A stretch of DNA of 64,000 bases from Rhodoferax sp. (GCF_030697375.1 NZ_JAUYQD010000022.1:124001-188000), one strand, 5' to 3'. Counted from the first letter of the stretch, positions 1-7,546 are shown. Notes: generated by a model not told the origin, from the letters alone. Made by a program: numbers and translations.

Positions 1-77
1 CGCGCGTGGTGTTGCCCGCTGGCGACGCCATGGACGGTGCTTTGCAACTTTGTAATCAACTTAGGAATCGCTTGTGA
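1..77 (+). CDS. C-terminal end of an upstream gene, possibly a BadF/BadG-type amino-sugar kinase (partial)
   Basis: Only the last 24 codons are inside the window, read from base 3 to the TGA at 75-77. The tail contains GDAMDGALQL, which resembles the C-terminus of BadF/BadG/BcrA-type glucosamine or N-acetylglucosamine kinases; this is recall of the family and cannot be confirmed from so little sequence. The stop overlaps the GTG start of the next gene in a GTGA arrangement, supporting both the reading frame and an operon with the SIS-domain gene. Confidence 0.5.
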   Translation, partial: RVVLPAGDAMDGALQLCNQLRNRL

Positions 78-1114
78 ACCCCACTTATTCGCCCCCCACT
101 TTTATGTATGAAGAGGCCATGGCCTCTGCCATCCAAGTCGCCGTGCAACTGGCGGCCGACCAGGACCGCTACGCCGCGCTGGGTGCCGCCCTGCGCGAGC
201 GAGCGCCGCACGGCACGGTGACCATCGCCCGGGGCAGCTCGGACCATGCCGCAGGTTATATGGCCTACCTCATCATGGCGCGCAGCGGCCATCTGGTGAC
301 CTCCCTGCCCATGTCCTTGCTCACCTTGTACCAGGCGCCGCTGGCCATGGAGCAGATGCTGGCCATCTCCATTTCGCAGTCGGGCCGCAGCCCCGATCTC
401 GTGGACCCCATGCAGTTGCTGCAAAACGCAGGCGCCACCACCGTGGCCCTGGTGAACGACGCCACTTCGCCCCTGGCCCAGGCGGTCGGCTGGACCCTGC
501 CCCTGCACGCGGGCCCCGAACACAGCGTGGCCGCCACCAAAAGTTTTATCTGCAGCCTGGTGGCCGGCGCCCGCCTGGCGGCGCACTGGGGCGACCACCA
601 GGAATTCATTGCCCGCCTCCACGCCTTGCCCGAGGCACTGCATGAAGCCTGCCAGCAAGACTGGTCCGCCGCCATCGAGCCGCTCAAAAACGCCCACAAG
701 CTGATGGTGATTGGCCGCGGCCCGGGCCTGGCCATTGCCAACGAGGCGGCCCTCAAGTTCAAGGAAACCTGTGCCATCCAGGCCGAGGCCTTTAGCGGTG
801 CCGAGGTCAAACACGGCCCCATGGCCCTGGTGGATGAGGCCTACCCCATGCTGGTGTTCGCGCCGCGCGGACCAACGCAAAACAGCCTGGTGGCGCTGGC
901 GGCGGAAATGCGCGGGCGCGGTGCCCATGTGCTGCTGGCCGCCCCCGCCAACGTGCCCAGCCGCGACCTGACCCTGGCCACCGCCCCCCACGAAGACCTG
1001 GACCCCATCACCGCCATCCAGAGTTTTTACCTGCTGGTAGAAGCCGTAGCCCGCGCCCGCGGCCAAGACCCGGACCGGCCACGGCATTTGTCCAAGGTGA
1101 CTAGTACGCGCTAG
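74..1114 (+). CDS. SIS-domain sugar isomerase/deaminase (NagB-II / GlmS isomerase-like)
   Basis: A 346-residue protein with two tandem SIS domains like the isomerase half of GlmS, but no glutaminase domain. Visible motifs are ARGSS (residues 52-56), SQSGRSPD (101-108), HSVAATKSF (near 154) and, in the second SIS domain, a GRGPGLAIANE stretch with a downstream EVKHGP loop. These fit glucosamine-6-phosphate deaminases of the NagB-II type, which convert glucosamine-6-phosphate to fructose-6-phosphate and ammonia. The GTG start overlaps the previous stop by four bases. Its last 12 codons recur as a remnant at 2844-2882. An AgaS-type substrate cannot be excluded. Confidence 0.85.
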   Translation: MNPTYSPPTFMYEEAMASAIQVAVQLAADQDRYAALGAALRERAPHGTVTIARGSSDHAAGYMAYLIMARSGHLVTSLPMSLLTLYQAPLAMEQMLAISISQSGRSPDLVDPMQLLQNAGATTVALVNDATSPLAQAVGWTLPLHAGPEHSVAATKSFICSLVAGARLAAHWGDHQEFIARLHALPEALHEACQQDWSAAIEPLKNAHKLMVIGRGPGLAIANEAALKFKETCAIQAEAFSGAEVKHGPMALVDEAYPMLVFAPRGPTQNSLVALAAEMRGRGAHVLLAAPANVPSRDLTLATAPHEDLDPITAIQSFYLLVEAVARARGQDPDRPRHLSKVTSTR

Positions 1115-1300
1115 GAGCTTGGGCGGCAAAGCGTTCTGCTCCGTGTCCCCCGCCCGCTGCGCGGGCTCCTCCTTTACCTGCGCAGAACGCTCTACCGCCC
1201 AACCTCCTAGGAGGGGCAACTACATATCGCATTGATATGGAAATGGAATCACGCGTCTTGTTGTCGCTCCAAGTCCTCGGATTGGCGTGGATCTTCGCAG
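1075..1300. repeat. Duplicated block, copy 1: SIS-gene tail, large hairpin, tail of small acidic ORF
   Basis: This block aligns with 2843-3152. It comprises the last 12 codons of the SIS gene, a ~100-bp inverted repeat, and ~95 bp ending in a reverse-strand reading CEDPRQSEDLERQQDA that matches the C-terminus of the small protein encoded at 3101-3313. Copy 1 lacks about 85 bp that copy 2 carries between the hairpin and the third part. The two copies enclose the 1316-2800 cassette. Confidence 0.85.
1111..1210. repeat. Large imperfect inverted repeat downstream of the SIS gene (possible terminator)
   Basis: The outer arms of 28 bases (CTAGGAGCTTGGGCGG... pairing with ...CCGCCCAACCTCCTAG) match with three differences. 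A nested GCCCGC/GCGGGC palindrome sits in the loop. It begins at the SIS stop codon, so it may act as a transcription terminator or as a miniature inverted-repeat element. A better-preserved copy lies at 2881-2976. Confidence 0.75.
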
Positions 1301-1315
1301 CTCCGGGCTACCCCA

Positions 1316-1828
1316 TTAGGTTTTGCTGGGGCACGTATTTTCACGCCCCATGTTCCTAGTGACGCCAAATTCAACAGCCAGTAGATCCAGTGCTTCCATC
1401 GTCGAAGTTGCAATACCGGCCATTTCACCTGGTATGAGCGCGAGAATATGGGACAACCCAAGCTCCCATTCCCCATGGCTCGACAATGTCTCGCATGTGC
1501 GAATCGCATCGGGCGGGAATACCGAGCGCAGCGGTGCGATGGTTGCGGCAAGTCGTTCCTGTGGGTTGTAATTCGGACCTTCCGCAAAGCGCGCCACGAT
1601 GCCGATTTTTGCGAGCGCAATGATGAGTTTTCTTCCTGCGTCATCGCTGGCCAGGGAGACTTTTGGGCACTTCCCTTCAAGCAATGCATCCGTTGCGATC
1701 TTTGCGGCGGTGAGACTCAGATGGCAATGTGTCTGAAGGGTTGTGGTGCAGCTAACCTTTTTGGCCCCTGTCTCGGCGCGGACGAGTTCGACGGTTTGCA
1801 TTTCAATGGCACCTTGCTCGTTAAACAT
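1316..1828 (-). CDS. Hypothetical protein, second gene of an overlapping pair
   Basis: 170 residues when started at the ATG at 1828, which overlaps the TGA of the preceding 60-codon gene as TGATG; an upstream ATG at 1843 would add five residues. The overlap suggests translational coupling and decides the start. Composition is ordinary for a soluble alpha/beta protein, with no signal peptide or membrane segment, and no family was recognised. The gene ends 16 bp inside the left duplicated block. It lies in a cassette bracketed by duplicated sequence, suggesting acquired DNA. Confidence 0.6.
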   Translation of the reverse strand: MFNEQGAIEMQTVELVRAETGAKKVSCTTTLQTHCHLSLTAAKIATDALLEGKCPKVSLASDDAGRKLIIALAKIGIVARFAEGPNYNPQERLAATIAPLRSVFPPDAIRTCETLSSHGEWELGLSHILALIPGEMAGIATSTMEALDLLAVEFGVTRNMGRENTCPSKT

Positions 1829-2010
1829 CAAATTGTTTCCCAATCGACAAATGTACGGTGCGCGGCCTCTCCCGGTTCACTTGGGAAATACTCAATTTCT
1901 GCCATGGCGAGTCCGAATGCATCAGCGCCTTGCGCCGACTCGTTCATTTGGGGATCAAAGCAGAACGCATTCACGATATCCGTCCACGGCTCCCACGCAA
2001 AATCAGCCAT
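1828..2010 (-). CDS. Small hypothetical acidic protein (60 aa)
   Basis: Starts MADFAWEPWTDIVNAF and ends FVDWETI. Rich in acidic and aromatic residues, without membrane segments. The start lies inside the end of the DUF2306 gene (about 40-bp overlap) and its stop overlaps the start of the 170-codon gene as TGATG. The chained overlaps argue for a real gene expressed with its neighbours. The N-terminus is uncertain because the frame stays open upstream through 2211, where the translation looks like a frame shadow of DUF2306. Function unknown. Confidence 0.5.
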   Translation of the reverse strand: MADFAWEPWTDIVNAFCFDPQMNESAQGADAFGLAMAEIEYFPSEPGEAAHRTFVDWETI

Positions 2011-2642
2011 TCGGTCACCGCCATGTTGATGGCCCAGCCCGCGCCCATGCACAGGGTTCTTGCCAGTTCCCCTTGAATGTTCGGGAACACAAACCAGGGG
2101 ATATGGGTAAAGACCTGCGTACCCGCGCCAATGCCCAGCGCATAGGCGCGCATCATCCAGGCTTGGTGATGCGGGATGTCGCGTTTGCGGATGGCGGCAA
2201 TGCCGAGGCATAGAAACAAGGCCATCGCCGAACCCACCAGAAGCCGGATGGCGTACACGACGGGGCCGTCAAAATTTGCGGGCGAAAGGGACGGGTCGTC
2301 GGAATGGACGGCCGGATAGAACTGGGTCATCCACAGCCCCGACAGCGCCACGATAAGCCCGCATGCGACCAGCACCCGCCCCGCCGCACGGTGCCAGCGG
2401 GGCTGGCGGCGGCGCAAGCCGGGGGAGAACTGGAAAGCGCCGAGAACGCAATAGACCACGGCGCTGAGAATGTGCAGCACCACGGGCCAAGGTGCCGCAA
2501 AGAACCGTGCGTTTTCAGGGGTGATTGCCGCACCACCACCGAGCTCCACTACGCGAAAGGTGCCGGCCACCACCGGGATGAAGCTGAGCATGATCAGCCC
2601 GGCGGGTAGGAGCCAATCGGGTTTTGTGGAGGAGGTTGTCAT
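1971..2642 (-). CDS. DUF2306-like multipass membrane protein
   Basis: 223 residues from the ATG at 2642 (MTTSSTKPDWLLPAG); an ATG further upstream at 2711 would add 23 residues of low-complexity character. About five hydrophobic segments are visible, including LPAGLIMLSFIPVVAG, PVVLHILSAVVYCVLG, AGRVLVACGLIVALSG and a RLLVGSAMALFLCLGIAAI segment. The short loop with RRRQPRWHRAAGR and the later HHQAWMMRAYAL match DUF2306 (YoaS-type) predicted membrane proteins of unknown function. It is the first gene of the overlapping three-gene cassette between duplicated blocks. Confidence 0.75.
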   Translation of the reverse strand: MTTSSTKPDWLLPAGLIMLSFIPVVAGTFRVVELGGGAAITPENARFFAAPWPVVLHILSAVVYCVLGAFQFSPGLRRRQPRWHRAAGRVLVACGLIVALSGLWMTQFYPAVHSDDPSLSPANFDGPVVYAIRLLVGSAMALFLCLGIAAIRKRDIPHHQAWMMRAYALGIGAGTQVFTHIPWFVFPNIQGELARTLCMGAGWAINMAVTEWLILRGSRGRIS

Positions 2643-2738
2643 GTTGAAGGTACTTGATGTCGAACAATTGGCATGGATAGCGCCTTGCGGCAATACAGGC
2701 GGAGACCACAAATGGCCCGCTTGCCCGGTGGTAGTTTA

Positions 2739-2802
2739 TGGTTGCTATCGATTTAAGAGCTGCTTGCGCTTATTCTGCGGGGGCTGGAGGTCGATTTGAT
2801 GC
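2739..2802 (+). repeat. Repeat A, copy 1
   Basis: Carries the family signature GCTATCGATTTAAGAGC, then TGCTTGCGC, a short variable stretch and GGGGGCTGGAGG followed by ATTTGATG. Intergenic, upstream of the DUF2306 gene and just before the second duplicated block. Confidence 0.85.
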
Positions 2803-2842
2803 CTGGATCAGGTGGAAATACCTTGGCCGCCGTTGGGGTCCA

Positions 2843-3152
2843 CCGGCCACGGTATTTGTCCGAGGTGGCTAGCACGCGCTAGGAGCTTGGGCGGCAGAGC
2901 GTTCTGCTCCGTGTCCCCCGCCCGCTGCGCGGGCTCCTCCTTTACCTGCGCAGAACGCTCTGCCGCCCAAGCTCCTCGGGGGGCGGTGATCGCCGCTCAT
3001 TCCGTTTTCAGATCCATGCGAGATGAGGCGCACCGACGCAGGCAGTGCTGTAGCACGACCAGGAGGGGCAACGACATATCGCATGGATATGGAAATGGAA
3101 TCACGCGTCTTGTTGCCGCTCCAGCTCCTCGGATTGGCGCGGATCTTCGCAG
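2843..3152. repeat. Duplicated block, copy 2, including a SIS-gene 3' remnant
   Basis: Bases 2844-2882 read RPRYLSEVASTR-stop, an orphan copy of the last 12 codons of the SIS gene (RPRHLSKVTSTR-stop). The hairpin follows at 2881-2976, then ~85 bp absent from copy 1, then the block shared with 1211-1300, which here forms the real C-terminus of the small ORF at 3101-3313. Similarity stops at GATCTTCGCAG in both copies. Confidence 0.85.
2881..2976. repeat. Large inverted repeat with perfect 26-bp arms
   Basis: Arms beginning AGGAGCTTGGGCGGCAGAG and ending in its exact complement ...CTCTGCCGCCCAAGCTCCT are perfect over 26 bases. The 44-base centre contains a GCCCGC-TGC-GCGGGC palindrome. It is the better-preserved version of the 1111-1210 element. 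Confidence 0.85.
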
Positions 3153-3313
3153 CCTTCTACAAAATCACAGGCATCCTCGTTCCCCGGCTTGGTTTCGCCC
3201 ACGTTGCAGGGCAGGGGTACCTGTTCCTGTGGGAGCTCCGCTTCCGTGTCAGCCGAGGGTTTGGCAGGGGGCGCAGCGGGTGGCTGTGACCCAGCTTGGG
3301 TGGGTAAATTCAT
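3101..3313 (-). CDS. Small proline/glutamate-rich hypothetical protein (70 aa)
   Basis: Starts MNLPTQAGSQPPAAPP and ends EELERQQDA. Composition is strongly acidic and proline-rich with no hydrophobic core, so it is probably disordered. A good ribosome-binding site (CTGGAG, eight bases before the ATG at 3313) supports it. A fragment of its C-terminus is duplicated at 1249-1300, which suggests that the ancestral neighbour of the SIS gene was this ORF, in convergent orientation. No family recognised. Confidence 0.55.
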   Translation of the reverse strand: MNLPTQAGSQPPAAPPAKPSADTEAELPQEQVPLPCNVGETKPGNEDACDFVEGCEDPRQSEELERQQDA

Positions 3314-3439
3314 GGTGTCAATCTCCAGAATCGGGGCAGCCCGCCTGTTGGCGCGAATGGCCTGATCAAAAAAAGGAGAGGGTGCGCTGGAGCAGCGCCC
3401 CAGGCTGTGCGCTAGCGCACGTCACGCTAAACTGCCCCG

Positions 3440-4285
3440 ATGTCCCACCTAGAAACCTTACTTTTCCAAGGCCTGCCCGCCGTGCGCCTGCGCGCCAACG
3501 ACGGCAGCACCGCCACCATCACCCTGCACGGCGCCCATGTGGTGTCGTGGACCGATGCCCGGGGGCTGGAGCGGCTCTACCTCAGCCCCACATCGCGGTT
3601 TGACGCCGGACAGGCCATACGTGGCGGTGTGCCGGTGATCTTTCCGCAGTTCAGCACACGCGGCCCCTTGCCGCGCCATGGTTTTGCGCGCACCGCTGCG
3701 TGGAGCGTGGTAGAGGCGCCGCCAGCGTCGGCGGACTGCAGCGTCACCTTGCGTCTGCACAGCAGCGCGGACACCCATGCGCTGTGGCCGCAGGCCTTTG
3801 TGTGCGAGCTGATCGTGGCCCTGGAAGACGGGCGCCTGTGCATGCGCCTGGAAGTCAACAACCTCGGTACCGCGCCCTTCAGCTTTCAAGCCGCATTGCA
3901 CACCTACCTCGCGGTGGGCTCCCTTGGCTCGGTGCGCCTCTCGGGTTTGGAAAACTGTGTTTTTGAGGACAGCACCCAAGCCCATGGGCCGCGTGCAGCA
4001 GACCGCCAAGCCGTGCTGCACATCGACGGCACCACGGACCGCATTTACTACGACACGCCCAGCCCATTGGCCCTGCAGTCGGACCACGGCGCGCTGGCGT
4101 TGGAGCAGCAGGGCTTTTGCGATGTGGTGGTCTGGAACCCCGGCCAGACGGCGCAGGGCGCGTTTGCCGACTTGCCCCAAGACGGCTACCAGCACTTTGT
4201 CTGCGTGGAGGCCGCGCTGATTGGGCGGGCCTGTGAACTGGGGGCAGGGGAGCGCTGGGTGGGGATGCAAACGCTGGGGGCGTGA
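3440..4285 (+). CDS. yeaD: D-hexose-6-phosphate mutarotase (YeaD-like, aldose 1-epimerase superfamily)
   Basis: A 281-residue galactose-mutarotase fold protein. Visible features are the N-terminal substrate loop GGVPVIFPQFSTRGPLPRHG with His80, the second histidine in ALHTYLAVG (His154), VVWNPG, and a late glutamate in FVCVEAAL that would be the general base. These fit YeaD-type enzymes that interconvert the anomers of glucose-6-phosphate; length is normal for the family. Partial copies of the 3' end recur at 5386-5443 and 8147-8184, making this gene the apparent anchor of the accessory hotspot that follows. Confidence 0.88.
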   Translation: MSHLETLLFQGLPAVRLRANDGSTATITLHGAHVVSWTDARGLERLYLSPTSRFDAGQAIRGGVPVIFPQFSTRGPLPRHGFARTAAWSVVEAPPASADCSVTLRLHSSADTHALWPQAFVCELIVALEDGRLCMRLEVNNLGTAPFSFQAALHTYLAVGSLGSVRLSGLENCVFEDSTQAHGPRAADRQAVLHIDGTTDRIYYDTPSPLALQSDHGALALEQQGFCDVVVWNPGQTAQGAFADLPQDGYQHFVCVEAALIGRACELGAGERWVGMQTLGA

Positions 4286-4320
4286 GGGCCACGGGTGGTG
4301 CGTTGGCTGGGCGTCTCTTT

Positions 4321-4384
4321 GATTTTGCTATGAATTTAGGAGCTTCTTGCGCTTATTCTGCGGGGGCTGGAGGCTGATTTTATG
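4321..4384 (+). repeat. Repeat A, copy 2
   Basis: TTTTGCTATGAATTT, AGCTTCTTGCGC, then GGGGGCTGGAGGC and ATTTTATG. Lies ~35 bp downstream of the mutarotase stop; tail plus repeat recur together at 5386-5515. Confidence 0.9.
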
Positions 4385-4442
4385 GACATTGAATTTATTC
4401 GAAGCCAGACATTCAGTCTGGCAATTTTGAAAAGGTTGGGTT

Positions 4443-5353
4443 ATGGCGGCTAAAAAACTGGACCCTGCCAAAGAATCACGACTTGCCCGTGGCCGTACCC
4501 GGGAGGATGCCCGTTTTACCGCGCCACCATCGCTATCCGATCTGCCTGAGTCCTACGGCGCGACGCTAGAGGAAATCAAACGGCACCTCCAACAAGCCCG
4601 GGTCCGCTCGGTACTGGCGGCGAATGCGGTGGTGATTGCCGCCTATTGGCAGACCGGCCAAATCATTCTCCAACGTCAGCAGGAGCAAGGCTGGGGAGCC
4701 AAGGTGATTGACCGCCTGTCCACCGACCTGCGGCAGGCCTTTCCGGGCATGGAGGGGCTGTCTGCTCGCAATCTGTTGTCCATGAAGTTGTTGGCCTTGG
4801 CTTTCCCTGCGGGTGAAATTGCGAAACAGCCTGTTTCGCAATTGCCCTGGGGCCACATCATCCGCCTGCTCCAGATGGTCAAAGAGCCTGCCATGCGGGA
4901 GTTTTATATCCGCCAGACCATTGCCCACGGCTGGAGCCGCAGCCTCATGGAAATGCAGATTGAGCAACAACTCCATCTGCGCTTAGGCCAGGCGCAGAAC
5001 AACTTTCTGGAAACGCTGCCCCCGCCGGACTCTGACCTTTCAAGGCCCGCGCTTTCACTGCAGGCGATGTCGGCCAGCTCAATCTCTATCTCTCCGCCGT
5101 GGACGACCTCCTGCGCCATCCCGATGACCAGGCCACCATCGGTCTGTTGCTGTGCCGGGAGAAAAACAAACTGGTTGCGGAATACGCCCTGCGCGGCCTG
5201 GACCAATCCATCGCCGTTGCCGCGTGGCAGACGCAGCTCACCGAGACTCTGCCGCAGGAACTTAAAGGCAGCCTGCCCAGCATTGCAGAGATTGAGGCCG
5301 AGTTGGCGGGCGACGCCCTTCCCGCAGCACCGGAAGAAGATGTCAAGCCATGA
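4443..5353 (+). pseudogene. Broken DUF1016/YhcG-family PDDEXK nuclease gene (internal deletion and frameshift)
   Basis: Codons 1-200 read as an intact YhcG N-terminal region (YWQTGQIILQRQQEQGWGAK, LSARNLLSMKLLALAF, FYIRQTIAHGWSRSLMEMQI). After NNFLETLPPPDSDL near 5038 the frame shifts. The family C-terminus continues in another frame (KARAFTAGDVGQLNLYLSAV, then HPDDQATIGLLLCREKNKLV) to a stop at 5351-5353. The central segment between, which in this family holds most of the PD-(D/E)XK core, is missing. Read straight through, the first frame runs on to 5414 as nonsense. It is a relic of a DNA-repair or defence-associated nuclease inserted after the mutarotase gene. Confidence 0.85.
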
Positions 5354-5385
5354 ATCGGAATGTGGCTCATGCGGTGAGCAGGTCA

Positions 5386-5443
5386 GCGCTGGGGGGCAAA
5401 CGCTGGGGGCTTGAGGGCCACAGTGGTGCGTTTGCTGGGAGGG
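5386..5443 (+). repeat. Duplicated 3' end of the mutarotase gene, copy 2
   Basis: AGCGCTGGG, then GCAAACGCTGGGGGC, TTGAGGGCCAC and GTGGTGCGTT match 4249-4308, i.e. the last codons (QTLGA-stop) and immediate downstream sequence of the mutarotase gene, with small indels. It is directly followed by repeat A copy 3, exactly as the original is followed by copy 2. Confidence 0.85.
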
Positions 5444-5450
5444 TCGTTTG

Positions 5451-5513
5451 CTTTTGCTATTAATTTGAGAGCTGCTTGCGCATATTCTGCGAGGGCTGGA
5501 GGCTTATTTGATG
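5451..5513 (+). repeat. Repeat A, copy 3
   Basis: CTTTTGCTATTAATTTGAGAG, CTGCTTGCGCATATTCTGCG, GGGCTGGAGGC, TTATTTGATG. Follows the duplicated mutarotase tail. Confidence 0.9.
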
Positions 5514-5609
5514 CGCAGATTGTGTTTGTTGGTGCCTACGGATGCGTGCTTCCCCGGGTTTCCCGAGAGAGGCTGACAACGTCATCTTGCCCGCTGTTTA
5601 ACGACGAGG

Positions 5610-5840
5610 CTACGCAACGACGCGTTTGCGCGGCGTCCGGCTGGAGCGACTGGTCAGGTACTTACCTCTCACGCCTTTGCCCAGTTGATCGCGTTTCAAC
5701 TCAGGGATATCTTGATCAGCCGTTTTCATACCGTGTTGCCTTTCTCGCGCTAATGATTCGTATACCGCTACGACGCTTCGTATGGACCACCACCAAAAAG
5801 ACGCACCTTGTCTGGGATCCCGTAGGTCAGACTACCCAGT
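5610..5840 (-). pseudogene. Decayed second copy of a brnT-brnA toxin-antitoxin pair
   Basis: On the minus strand, 5716-5835 reads the end of BrnT (RRSGIRIISARKATRY, then ENG-stop), and 5610-5729 reads a 39-codon brnA remnant: MKTADQDIPELKRDQLG, VRGKYL, then directly TSRSSRTPRKRVVA-stop. Compared with the intact pair at 8280-8790, brnA has lost 43 internal codons in frame, the brnT/brnA junction has lost a short stretch between two TTTTCAT direct repeats, and the 5' part of brnT is absent. The remnant antitoxin could still be translated but lacks most of its predicted DNA-binding part. Confidence 0.8.
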
Positions 5841-5870
5841 TCCGGTCAACAGCGTACCGGATGGGTTGAT

Positions 5871-6773
5871 TCAAGCCCATTTGCCAGCTTCAGGCATCCA
5901 AATGGCTGTTGCATCGCTCTGTGTTGCTGCCGCCTCGGTCGGTGGCCAAAGCAACATGTCAAGCAGTGAGACGGTGTCGATCAGGGAGCCTGCGGTGATG
6001 CGGTTCTTGTTCAGAAAAGCCTGCCACTGGCGCACCTTCGCGGCATCCTCACTGAACTGGCGGGTCAGCGCCAGTGGGCGCTCCGTTGGCAGTGCTGTGT
6101 TCCTTCTTGCAAACGTGGCGGCAATGGCTCCGGCCAAGGTGGCACTGTCCAACGCAGTGCGGCGTCCAATCACAGCCAGGTCATAGAAGTCTTTCATGCG
6201 GCTGTTGGCCTGGCCCAGCATCACCATGGCCTGGTACTTTTCAGCGATCACGGTGTAGACAGGATAAACCCGCAGCACCGGGGCCTGAAAATCTTGCAGA
6301 AGCGTTGGGAAGGCGACCGTCTCAGCCTCAGGCGTGACGGCATCACCGAAGCCCACGTCGATCTGCAATGCGCAGCGTGCGGAACCGATGCGTGCGACAA
6401 GATGGATGCGCGTGCCGCCGTAGGTGTTGTCCTCCCGGATGGCATCAGCTCGCACGGACTCGGGATCGAACACCATGCCGTCGCCCAAGTCCATGGTAGC
6501 GACGGAGCGGAAGGTGACGATCAGGTTGTCGGCGTCAGTGGGGCCAAAGCCCAGCAGGTCGGCATCCCGCGTGGGGCGGTGGGGCTCGTCGTACCAAAGT
6601 GCAAACAGCAAAGCTCCTTTGAGCAGAAAGAGGTCGGCATGCGGTGACAGGCTGATGCGGCACAACAGACGCTCCAGCGCAAAGCGGTTCAGCAGCAGGC
6701 TGTAGTCATCGCCTCGCGCTTTGGCCAGGGTCAGCAATCGGGCGAGGATAGATGCAGGTAGATTGCTACTCAT
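5871..6773 (-). CDS. abiEii: AbiEii/AbiGii-family nucleotidyltransferase toxin (type IV toxin-antitoxin)
   Basis: 300 residues with the DNA-polymerase-beta-like nucleotidyltransferase signature: LKGALLFALW (residues 51-60) followed by RPTRDADLLG (67-76), whose two aspartates are the expected metal ligands, and a later SRMKDFYDLAVIGR motif typical of AbiEii. Family members add nucleotides to target RNAs and act as abortive-infection toxins. Its ATG overlaps the stop of the upstream antitoxin gene by four bases. It sits in the hotspot between the decayed BrnTA copy and a repeat A copy. No missing key residues were seen. Confidence 0.88.
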   Translation of the reverse strand: MSSNLPASILARLLTLAKARGDDYSLLLNRFALERLLCRISLSPHADLFLLKGALLFALWYDEPHRPTRDADLLGFGPTDADNLIVTFRSVATMDLGDGMVFDPESVRADAIREDNTYGGTRIHLVARIGSARCALQIDVGFGDAVTPEAETVAFPTLLQDFQAPVLRVYPVYTVIAEKYQAMVMLGQANSRMKDFYDLAVIGRRTALDSATLAGAIAATFARRNTALPTERPLALTRQFSEDAAKVRQWQAFLNKNRITAGSLIDTVSLLDMLLWPPTEAAATQSDATAIWMPEAGKWA

Positions 6774-7369
6774 GCGACCATGGCCTCCAAATAGGGTTGC
6801 ATGACTTTTTCAACACGGTTGATCTTGGCAAAGTGGTTGACCTCCGCCATGGTGATCTTGCGGGTGCGCCATGCGTCCTTGAGGGCTTCCAGCGCCACGT
6901 CGAGGCCAATCTTGTTGCGGAACTTGAAGCAGTCGGTCACCGTCTTGGCAACGCTGTAGACGCGGATGGGCGCGCCATGCGAGGTCACGGTCTCGATGCC
7001 CTCGCTGTAGGCGGCACCACGCAGGCGAGCGACGCGAAGCGTTGGGTAGTCAAGCACAGGGGTCTGGGTGCCTTCCGGCAGCGCAATCCAGATCTCATGG
7101 GGCATCTGCGTGCCAACTTGGTGGAATTGCAGCGCGGACAGCAGGCACAGCACCGCCTTTGGCACCCGTTGGCAAACTTCCAGTGCTGCTTGGTGCTCTG
7201 TGATCTCGGTTTCGGGCAGGCTGTAGAGGCCACGGGCAACCCGTTGTAGCTTGCCTGCTTGGGTAAGACGGAGCAAAAGCTGAGGCGACCAGCCGTGCTG
7301 GCGCACATCCGCAGCCCGAAGCACACGCCGGTGCCGGGCTAGCTCAAGAATGTGGTCGGACTGGTTCAT
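6770..7369 (-). CDS. abiEi: AbiEi-family antitoxin and autoregulator
   Basis: 199 residues from the ATG at 7369 (MNQSDHILELARHRRVLRA); a GTG at 7390 would add seven residues but would start inside the predicted operator, so the ATG is preferred. The N-terminal third is a winged-helix domain (VLRAADVRQHGWSPQLLLRL). The rest matches the AbiEi C-terminal domain (VYSVAKTVTDCFKFRNKIGL, ALEALKDAW). In this family the antitoxin does not bind the toxin but represses the operon by binding inverted repeats. The toxin gene overlaps by ATGA. Confidence 0.87.
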   Translation of the reverse strand: MNQSDHILELARHRRVLRAADVRQHGWSPQLLLRLTQAGKLQRVARGLYSLPETEITEHQAALEVCQRVPKAVLCLLSALQFHQVGTQMPHEIWIALPEGTQTPVLDYPTLRVARLRGAAYSEGIETVTSHGAPIRVYSVAKTVTDCFKFRNKIGLDVALEALKDAWRTRKITMAEVNHFAKINRVEKVMQPYLEAMVA

Positions 7370-7389
7370 CGGATGAAGATTAATATCCA

Positions 7390-7411
7390 CATTACTTATT
7401 TACAAGTAATG
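7390..7411. promoter_or_regulatory. Inverted repeat upstream of abiEi, candidate autoregulatory operator
   Basis: CATTACTT, a six-base AT spacer, AAGTAATG: perfect 8-bp arms, 20 bp upstream of the preferred abiEi ATG. AbiEi antitoxins are known to repress by binding inverted repeats in their own promoter, so this is the likely site. Only one copy was seen. Confidence 0.65.
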
Positions 7412-7546
7412 CGATTTTAGAGCTGCTTTGAGGTCTCCATATTCACCACTGCGTCTCAACCGCCTCATCCGTCAATGGCTTGATGACCGGAATGCCCCAA
7501 AAGCGCCTTGGTACGCGTGAGAACGTCACATGGGTGTATTGTTTGC

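Noticed and set aside
56-1219. A 387-codon minus-strand frame over the SIS gene
   Set aside because: The sense strand encodes a complete SIS-domain protein. The antisense product is low-complexity Gly/His/Gln.
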